The notes below the pieces were generated by a model. It did not search any database and was not told the origin of the DNA. It saw only the letters and a list, made by a program, of their open reading frames with translations. Below are positions 56,074 to 61,882 of a stretch of 64,000 nt of DNA, piece by piece (positions within the stretch are counted from its first letter, which is position 1; every line of letters begins with the position of its first letter). A program made the translations under genes and the position numbers. Source of the DNA: Urinicoccus massiliensis (GTDB lineage: Bacteria > Bacillota > Clostridia > Tissierellales > Peptoniphilaceae). The stretch lies in the NCBI RefSeq assembly GCF_900120405.1, contig NZ_LT635493.1, positions 285,037 to 349,036 of the forward strand, written 5' to 3'.

Positions 56074-56844
56074 TTAATCCTTTAAAAATGAACCAATCAC
56101 TGCCGAGAAGGTTCCATAGTCATCTACATAGCTGTAGTGTCCCCCATTGAGTTCCACCAATCCGGCATCGGGAATTTTTTCTTCAAAGACCTTCCCCATC
56201 CAAAGGGGGGTGGCTTGGTCCTGCCGGCCCCAAATTAAAAGGGTGGGTTGGCTGATTTTTGGAAAATAGGCTTCCGTGGATTCATTGACCACCTTGACAA
56301 AGGTCTTGCGCATAATCCCCTGGGAGGCCTGGTAGTCATCGGACCCAAACTTCTTATAAAAACCCTCCAGGGCCTTTTCCCGGCCTTGGCCCCCATGGAA
56401 AAAGAGGTAGACCCTTTTTAAAAATTTAAAAGAATAGACCTTGAAATAATAGTCCAGCCCCCGCTTGGGCAGAACACCAGAGGCATCCATTAAGACCAGG
56501 CGCCGGACCATTTCCGGATGCTTGACGGCAAAAATCGTCAGGGTCTTGCCCCCAAAGGAATGGCCAATAAAGTCGGCCTGGTCAATATGAAAGTGGTCAC
56601 AAAGGTCCTTTAAAAAGTCGGCATAGTCCTCCGTTCCCCAAACCTCCTTGGGATCATCACTTTGACCAAACCCCGGGGCATCGTATAGGAGGACCCGGTA
56701 ATTTTTCTTAACTTGTTCATAGACCCCCATCATGGTTTCAATGTTGGCCCCCCAGCCATGGGCAAGGACACAATACTTGTCCCCCTGGCCCTGGAGTAGG
56801 TAGGCAATCTTGAGTCCCTTAATTTGGCATGTCTTCTTTTCCAC
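56074..56844 (-). CDS. Alpha/beta hydrolase
   Basis: 256 residues from GTG 56844 (RBS TTGGAGGG); the longer frame to 56895 has no ribosome site. Oxyanion HGWGANIET, nucleophile elbow GHSFGG, catalytic Asp in WGRQDQATP and His in NGGHYSY. No signal peptide, so cytoplasmic. The substrate is unknown. Operon with a membrane MurF-like ligase suggests hydrolysis of an ester, thioester or peptide-like product in that pathway (inference). Confidence 0.85.
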   Translation of the reverse strand: MEKKTCQIKGLKIAYLLQGQGDKYCVLAHGWGANIETMMGVYEQVKKNYRVLLYDAPGFGQSDDPKEVWGTEDYADFLKDLCDHFHIDQADFIGHSFGGKTLTIFAVKHPEMVRRLVLMDASGVLPKRGLDYYFKVYSFKFLKRVYLFFHGGQGREKALEGFYKKFGSDDYQASQGIMRKTFVKVVNESTEAYFPKISQPTLLIWGRQDQATPLWMGKVFEEKIPDAGLVELNGGHYSYVDDYGTFSAVIGSFLKD

Positions 56845-56895
56845 AAAAACCCTCCAATCTCTAGCTATTATACCATAGATTGGCCTTGTGCCCAA

Positions 56896-56926
56896 TAAAA
56901 AACCACCCTTGCGGATGGTTTTCTAA
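56896..56926 (-). terminator. Terminator of the Sir2-like gene
   Basis: Minus-strand AACCATCC/GGGTGGTT stem around GCAA with T tract. Confidence 0.85.
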
Positions 56927-56929
56927 GAC

Positions 56930-57781
56930 CTATATAAGGTCCTTTAAACATTTTTCTATGGGCTCTTTAATACCCAAGGCCTTGTCCTTGATGCTCTCTG
57001 GCACTTCAGGATCACTGGTATTAAAGCGGACCAATTTTGCCTTGTCCAAGGTTTCCACCATGGTTTCAAAGGGATAGCGGATAAAGCCGGCTTGGTCAAA
57101 ACCTTCCCCAAATTCTAGGAAGAGAAGTTTCTTATCCCGTCTTTTTTCCACAAAGTCAACAAAATCTTTTCTTTGCTTCAAATAAGGTTCGGCGACAAAA
57201 TTTTCTTCCATCCGGATATTGGGAACCAGATACTTGCCACAAGAAGGACACCGTCCCAAAATATCTTCCCGGACATTTCCCTCTTCATTGATGTGGCTGG
57301 AAATTCGAAAAACTTCCTTTTCATTATAGTAACGTTCATTGTTGCAGGGCTCGTAGCATTGGGAATAGGCCATGTCCCCTTGGGGCATGTAAACCCGGTC
57401 CATATCAAAACCAGCCTTTTCAATTTGTCCATCCACTGTGGTGGAGATGACAAAGTAAGGCTTGTCCTTGACCAGGTCAAAGACCTCTTTATAGACCTCC
57501 ATGGGCTTGGTTTCATAGCGCAATTTTTTAATTAAATTGCTCCAAAAGGCCCAATAGTCCGAGGGGTTTTCCGAATCAAACCAACGGTAGACCCGCATCC
57601 CCTTTAGGACAGTTTCAAGGCCTCTTGCCTTTAAGTCTGGCATCCACTCTTCCATGAGCTTGGGGTCTGAAAGACTCACCCCACCTGCCTTACTTAAGCC
57701 GGGCCCAATGCCTAAAATTACAGCATCTGCTTCTTTTAGCCACTCTTTTACCTCTAGTAATTCTTTGCTTGTAGCGTCCAT
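56930..57781 (-). CDS. Sir2-like (sirtuin-fold) protein lacking the catalytic histidine
   Basis: 283 residues. NAD-binding start ILGIGPGLSKAGG (residues 22-34) replaces the usual GAGxSxxSGIPDFR. STTVDGQIEKAGF stands for TQNVDGLHxxAG, and VYMPQGD for the ELHG block, so Gln replaces the catalytic His. Zinc ligands are visible: SQCYEPCN and CPSCGKYLVPNIRM. His-to-Gln is reported for class M sirtuins, which ADP-ribosylate lipoylated GcvH-L. Their usual partners (macrodomain protein, GcvH-L, LplA2) are not beside it. RBS AAAGGAGG. Single gene. Confidence 0.82.
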   Translation of the reverse strand: MDATSKELLEVKEWLKEADAVILGIGPGLSKAGGVSLSDPKLMEEWMPDLKARGLETVLKGMRVYRWFDSENPSDYWAFWSNLIKKLRYETKPMEVYKEVFDLVKDKPYFVISTTVDGQIEKAGFDMDRVYMPQGDMAYSQCYEPCNNERYYNEKEVFRISSHINEEGNVREDILGRCPSCGKYLVPNIRMEENFVAEPYLKQRKDFVDFVEKRRDKKLLFLEFGEGFDQAGFIRYPFETMVETLDKAKLVRFNTSDPEVPESIKDKALGIKEPIEKCLKDLI

Positions 57782-57887
57782 ACTATTTCCTCCTTTAATA
57801 AAATAGATGGAATCTTCTACTGCTCAATTACCCCTAAGTTTATTTTAACATATCCTGGTAAACTTTCAATAAAAATCCCTCAGCCAG

Positions 57888-58427
57888 CTATAAGTTCTCC
57901 AGGTCCAGGCCACATCGATTGCAATACTTGGCATGGACACTGACTTGCTTGCCACAATTGGGGCACATCTTGGTTAGGATTTCCACATTGTCTACAAAAA
58001 TTCCCCTTTTAAAGACCTTGGTTTCCTCCATGCTGGACCCGCAATGGCTGCAAAATTGGTCCCCCTCTTCCAGGACTTCATGGCAGTGAGGACAGGTCCT
58101 TTCTTTGGACCCTGGGGCCTCCTCCACCAGGTCTTGCTTGAGCTGGTTGTCCAGGGCCTTTAAAATTTCTTTTTCCTGGTCCAACTTGGCCACAAGTTCA
58201 TGGAGGAGTCTTTGGGCCTGGTCGGATCCTTCTTCTATACTTTGGTAGTAGGCCTCTCCCAGGTCTTCATAGAGCCGCTTAATCTCCCCTTCCACCCGAG
58301 ACTTTTCCAAGCGAAGCTTTGACTGGCGGCTATATTTTTTGGCCTGGTAGTGGATTCTTTCCTTGGAATCCTTTAAGGCATCCAGGGTCTTTTCAATACC
58401 CTGGCCAATTGATTGGAAAACATCCAT
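57888..58427 (-). CDS. Coiled-coil protein with two zinc ribbons
   Basis: 179 residues. Residues 1-105 are a charged helical coiled coil. Two CxxC...CxxC zinc ribbons follow: CPHCHEVL...FCSHCG (near 112-130) and CPNCGKQV...YCNRCG (near 155-174). No signal peptide or membrane helix. Such proteins are common in Firmicutes, and their function is unknown. RBS AAGGGGG. Standalone gene between the Sir2-like and glutaredoxin-like genes. Confidence 0.75.
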   Translation of the reverse strand: MDVFQSIGQGIEKTLDALKDSKERIHYQAKKYSRQSKLRLEKSRVEGEIKRLYEDLGEAYYQSIEEGSDQAQRLLHELVAKLDQEKEILKALDNQLKQDLVEEAPGSKERTCPHCHEVLEEGDQFCSHCGSSMEETKVFKRGIFVDNVEILTKMCPNCGKQVSVHAKYCNRCGLDLENL

Positions 58428-58572
58428 TTTCTTACCCCCTTTTCTTCCACTCTAGCATATTTTTTCTCTTAGACAAGGTGTTTTTCCACTTCTTAGCATT
58501 TCCCTTGCTAATTCCTTGATTAACTTGGCCCAGCTTGGGTAAAAGTAGGACAAGGACAAGAAAGGAGAATTT

Positions 58573-58809
58573 ATGGAAAATTTAAGACTTTTTACATCCA
58601 CCTATTGCCCCTATTGTGAACGGGTAAAACTTGTTATGGAAAATAAGGGAATTACAGGAGTTGAGATCATCAACATCGACACCGACCCAGACATGCGGGA
58701 CTACCTCATTGAAAAGGGTGGGAAGAAACAAGTTCCCTGTTTATTTATTGGTGACCAGGCCATGTACGAATCTCAAGACATTATCAACTACCTGGAAAGT
58801 CACTGCTAA
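58573..58809 (+). CDS. Glutaredoxin-like protein
   Basis: 78 residues, thioredoxin fold with active site CPYC (in STYCPYCERVK, residues 9-19) and cis-Pro in KKQVPCLFIG. The C-terminal YESQDIINYLESHC is Grx/GST-N-like. It may reduce mixed disulfides or peroxidases; a glutathione partner is uncertain in such anaerobes. RBS AAGGAG. Followed by a terminator shared with the convergent gene. Confidence 0.92.
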   Translation: MENLRLFTSTYCPYCERVKLVMENKGITGVEIINIDTDPDMRDYLIEKGGKKQVPCLFIGDQAMYESQDIINYLESHC

Positions 58810-58814
58810 TCCTA

Positions 58815-58855
58815 TATGAAAAAAGGAAGCCTTGGGCTTCCTTTTTTGTTTAAAA
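58815..58855. terminator. Bidirectional terminator
   Basis: AAAAAAGGAAGCC/GGCTTCCTTTTTT perfect stem between convergent small redox genes. Confidence 0.9.
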
Positions 58856-58856
58856 T

Positions 58857-59030
58857 TTACTTACGAACCATTTCTTTACCACAGCAGGTAAATTCACAGC
58901 AATGGTCTTGACCTGGTTGACAAGCTTCGTCTTTGTCACAATCACATTCGTTGATGACTTCAATTTCAAAACCGCAATCTTGACACTTATATACGTCGCC
59001 TTTTTTCATTTCTCCACAAGATACTGCCAT
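58857..59030 (-). CDS. Desulforedoxin-like small iron protein
   Basis: 57 residues from ATG 59030 (RBS AAGGAGGA). KKGDVYKCQDCGFEIEV and the C-terminal CCGKEMVRK match the desulforedoxin/desulfoferrodoxin N-terminal Fe(Cys)4 fold (CxxC...CC). Between them is an extra cysteine/acid-rich insert (CDCDKDEACQPGQDHCC). It probably binds iron and transfers electrons in oxygen or superoxide defence. Confidence 0.8.
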   Translation of the reverse strand: MAVSCGEMKKGDVYKCQDCGFEIEVINECDCDKDEACQPGQDHCCEFTCCGKEMVRK

Positions 59031-59256
59031 TTTTTCTTCCTCCTTAAACATTCCTTTTTACTCATATGAATATTCATTCATTATTTACAAGTCTATTATA
59101 CCTCCATGGGTATGTTTACGCAAGACCTTTTTCAAAATTTTTTAAACTTTTTATACTCCCCCCTAATAAACTCCACTTTTGGAGGGAATTTGAAATTCTC
59201 CCCTATTTCCCTATAAAATTTTTATATTGGCTGTACTGAAAAAAAGTCTACTTTTT

Positions 59257-59286
59257 TTGAATATTTTATCTTTCCTTGGGTATATT
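59257..59286 (+). promoter_or_regulatory. Putative promoter of the membrane/helical protein gene
   Basis: TTGAAT, 18-base spacer, TATATT. The 59031-59359 divergent gap is otherwise very AT-rich with no gene seen. Confidence 0.4.
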
Positions 59287-59359
59287 ATATAAAGTCAAAC
59301 TTATTTATTATTTATAAATAATGCACTATTTATATTACTATTTATATTAAGGAGGAAAA

Positions 59360-60397
59360 ATGAAGAAACGATTTATATCTTATGTGAAAAATGAAAACGC
59401 CGGAGCAAATATCTCCTGGGGAGCTATTTTTGCCGGCCTAGCTGCCTTTATGGCTGTTTTTGTCACCCTGTCCTTTATTGGATCTGCCCTAGGCTTCGGT
59501 CTTTTAGACCCCACTTCTAGGACCCCCTTGTCCGGTGTCGGCACAGGACTTGCCATTTGGACAGTCATTGCCCTAGCCCTTTCTGCTATCTGCGGAGGCT
59601 TTGTCTCTGGCTTAGCTTCCCAAAGAATTGGCCTACTCCACGGTTTTGTAACTTGGGCTACTTCTGTTCTTTTAGTCTTTGTTTTAGTAACCTATGCAAG
59701 TATTTCCGCTATTTCTGGTATAGGTAAGGCCGTAGGAGATATCACTTCAACTGTAGCCAGTGGAGCAGGTTCTGTTGCTGAATCTGCAGGTTCTGCTGCA
59801 AAATCTGGTGTCGATGCTATTATCGGCGACTTAAATATTGATACTGAAGAATTAGATGGAAATGTTAAAGAAGTCTTAAAAGACACCGACATAAAAGAAC
59901 TGCAACCCAACTACCTTCAAGGTCAATTAGAAGCCGCTGGAAATGAAATTAAAGAAGCTGCAAAAGATATTGCTGTCAACCCAGACCAATCTGAACAAAT
60001 CATTCAAAATACTACAGACTCTCTACAAAAACGGGCAGAAACCATTGCCAATGCCGCTGACCGGGATGCCATTAAAAATGCTCTGGCAAAAAATTCTGAC
60101 CTAAGTCCAGAAGAAGCGGACAAGGCAGTAGATAATATCTACACAGGCCTGGAAAAGAGCTCCAAGGAAGCTGAAGAAAAAATCAATCAAGCATCCAATA
60201 AACTTACAGAACTCCAAGTCCAAGCCGAAGAAACTATTGAAGACGCCCGAGAAGGAGCAAAAGAAGTCACTACAACCACAGCTAAAGCCTCTGTATGGAC
60301 CTTTGTCGGCCTTGTTCTAGCTATGGTTCTTTCCTCCTACTTCGGACTTGTAGGTAGCCGCCTAGGCTCTGATCCAGAAGTAAAGAGAGAAGCATAA
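59360..60397 (+). CDS. Membrane protein with long amphipathic helical domain
   Basis: 345 residues. Three N-terminal hydrophobic helices (about 18-42, 62-86, 93-118) contain small-residue motifs (GAIFAGLAAF, AICGGFVSGLA). An Ala/Gly/Ser-rich linker and an extracytoplasmic or cytoplasmic helical stretch of about 180 residues follow, rich in Glu, Lys, Ala and Asn with heptad spacing. A last transmembrane helix (VWTFVGLVLAMVLSSYFG) and a short charged tail close it. The start resembles the TIGR04086/YrzE type of membrane protein. Function unknown; envelope stress is a guess. RBS AAGGAGG. Confidence 0.8.
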   Translation: MKKRFISYVKNENAGANISWGAIFAGLAAFMAVFVTLSFIGSALGFGLLDPTSRTPLSGVGTGLAIWTVIALALSAICGGFVSGLASQRIGLLHGFVTWATSVLLVFVLVTYASISAISGIGKAVGDITSTVASGAGSVAESAGSAAKSGVDAIIGDLNIDTEELDGNVKEVLKDTDIKELQPNYLQGQLEAAGNEIKEAAKDIAVNPDQSEQIIQNTTDSLQKRAETIANAADRDAIKNALAKNSDLSPEEADKAVDNIYTGLEKSSKEAEEKINQASNKLTELQVQAEETIEDAREGAKEVTTTTAKASVWTFVGLVLAMVLSSYFGLVGSRLGSDPEVKREA

Positions 60398-60433
60398 AAA
60401 GTTCATTTAACAAAATCTAGCCTTGAAACCCAG

Positions 60434-60470
60434 ATTAGAAAAAGCCCAGGAATATTCCTGGGCTTTTCCT
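60434..60470 (+). terminator. Terminator after the membrane protein gene
   Basis: AAAAGCCCAGGAATATTCCTGGGCTTTT: perfect stem with T tract. Confidence 0.9.
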
Positions 60471-60477
60471 ATCTCCA

Positions 60478-60514
60478 AAAAAAGACTACTGAGAATTTCT
60501 CAGCAGTCTTTTAA
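60478..60514. terminator. Second terminator-like hairpin next to the IS
   Basis: AAAGACTACTGAGAA/TTCTCAGCAGTCTTT stem with T4 that overlaps the IS target duplication. The partner adhesin gene lies beyond the IS, so this was probably the shared terminator of two convergent genes before insertion. Confidence 0.75.
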
Positions 60515-60516
60515 AT
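60509..60516. repeat. Left 8-bp target site duplication of the ISL3 element
   Basis: TTTTAAAT, identical to 61867-61874 on the other side of the element. Confidence 0.9.
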
Positions 60517-60561
60517 GGCTCTTTGTCAAATGTTGGGGTGAGATTCATTCTCGCCCCTTTC

Positions 60562-61743
60562 TTATGCTCGAAAGACCATTAAAATGCGACTCTTAAAGTT
60601 CTCAAAATTCCGATACCCATAGGAAACCCGTTTAATCACTTTGATTTTGTTGTTAAAGCCTTCTGTTTGTCCATTGGTGATGCCTGTGGAAAAGGCGTTT
60701 AGGATTTCTTCTTTCCAGTTTTCATAGGCCCGAATACTGGCTTTAAATTCCTTTAATTCACTTTCTTTGGCTGTCCAGATCCACTTGTCTAAGGCCTGTC
60801 TTGCTTCTTCTTTGCTGGAGGCATCTAAGACGTCATAAAAGCGTTCTTTTAAGAAATAAGCTTCTTTGATTTCCTTGTCTTGCCAAAGCATTAGTTCCAG
60901 CTTTTCTTTTTCTTCGGGGCTTAGCCGACTGCCTTTTTTCCGTAGGATGGACTTGGACCGTTTAAAGTAGAGGCGATACTTTGCATCCCTTGTCTTTTGT
61001 CGTGTCTTGCGGACATTCTCTAAGGCCCAAAAGACTTGTCTGGCAAAATGAAACTTATCCGCAATGAAGGTTGCCTGAGGGAAGAATTCCTTTAAGACGG
61101 CGTAGAAAAGATGACTCATATCCATAACCACATACTTCACCCTTCTTCGTTCTTCCTTGGAAAAAGAAGAAAAGTAGTCCATTAAAGCTTTTTTTCGTCG
61201 AGAGGGTAAAATATCCAGTACCTGGTGATGGATTGGATCCACTAGAATACATTGGTATTTATCCCCACCAGCATTTCCCTTAAACTCATCCATACTTAAG
61301 ACCCGAGGAAGATTTGGCCGCCTCCTTGGAGCCAACTTTAGATAGCTTGTGAGACAAGAGGAAGATAAACCCAAGTCCTTGGCAATAGAAGATAAAGACC
61401 GGACCTGTTTTAATTGGTCTTGGATAAAGAAGTGGAGATCCTTAGTCCGTCTAGAATAAGGAGCTAAGAAATCCAAAGACTCATAAAAGCGCTTCTGACA
61501 ATGAGGACAAACAAAGCGCTTCTTCCGAAGAAAAAGAAAGACCTTCCGCAAGCCAATAGGCGTGTGTTGGATCCTTTGCAGACGATAATCATGGATGCGA
61601 GAGGTCTTATGACCACAAACAGGACAAAGTCCCTCCTTGTATAAAGAATGGAGTTTTACATCAATGTGATCATCAAAAGAGACCACCTCGTCAATAGAGA
61701 CACCTTTTAAATTCAATAGATTTGTGTTAGTATAGTTTTGCAC
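60562..61743 (-). CDS. ISL3-family transposase
   Basis: 393 residues from GTG 61743 (RBS AAAGGGTGAG). N-terminal zinc ribbon CPVCGHKT...CPHCQK, then a helix-turn-helix (SSIAKDLGLSSSCL). The DDE-type catalytic core (DDE_Tnp_ISL3) has Asp in SMDEFKG, Asp in VVMDMSHL and IADKFHF, and Glu in TNGQTEGFNNKIK. No frameshift or missing residue. Translation start is embedded in a long hairpin (see the end hairpins entry). Confidence 0.96.
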   Translation of the reverse strand: MQNYTNTNLLNLKGVSIDEVVSFDDHIDVKLHSLYKEGLCPVCGHKTSRIHDYRLQRIQHTPIGLRKVFLFLRKKRFVCPHCQKRFYESLDFLAPYSRRTKDLHFFIQDQLKQVRSLSSIAKDLGLSSSCLTSYLKLAPRRRPNLPRVLSMDEFKGNAGGDKYQCILVDPIHHQVLDILPSRRKKALMDYFSSFSKEERRRVKYVVMDMSHLFYAVLKEFFPQATFIADKFHFARQVFWALENVRKTRQKTRDAKYRLYFKRSKSILRKKGSRLSPEEKEKLELMLWQDKEIKEAYFLKERFYDVLDASSKEEARQALDKWIWTAKESELKEFKASIRAYENWKEEILNAFSTGITNGQTEGFNNKIKVIKRVSYGYRNFENFKSRILMVFRA

Positions 61744-61856
61744 TTATCTCACCCTTTCATTTTGTTGTGGTAACTTTATTGTAAAGGAAAAAAGAGATAA
61801 GTGCATTTTTTATAGCAAAAAATAAATGTTGGAGTCTAGGGGGACCCCAACATTTA
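61740..61856 (-). promoter_or_regulatory. IS end hairpins: terminator and start-codon sequestration
   Basis: Read into the transposase: first a 13-bp stem AAATGTTGGGGTC/GACTCCAACATTT followed by ATTTTTT (61817-61855), a terminator. Then a perfect 11-bp stem GCACTTATCTC (61804-61794) with GAGATAAGTGC (61750-61740), which contains the transposase GTG. External transcripts would contain both arms, and internal starts would not. The same parts are conserved in the 7202-7366 remnant. Confidence 0.7.
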
Positions 61857-61866
61857 TTATAGAACC

Positions 61867-61874
61867 TTTTAAAT
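61867..61874. repeat. Right 8-bp target site duplication of the ISL3 element
   Basis: TTTTAAAT, identical to 60509-60516. Confidence 0.9.
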
Positions 61875-61882
61875 CAAGGAAT

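Larger units (their letters stand above)
60517..61866 (-). mobile_element. Complete ISL3-family insertion sequence, 1350 bp
   Basis: The ends are imperfect inverted repeats of about 23 bp sharing GG.TCT and the inner AAATGTTGGGGT. Both flanks carry the 8-bp duplication TTTTAAAT, the length expected for ISL3 elements. One full transposase gene is inside. The element sits 17 bases after the stop of the adhesin gene and after the terminator of the membrane protein gene, so it disrupted no coding sequence. A decayed relative lies at 7040-7366. Intact ends, matching duplications and an undamaged gene suggest recent insertion. Confidence 0.95.
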
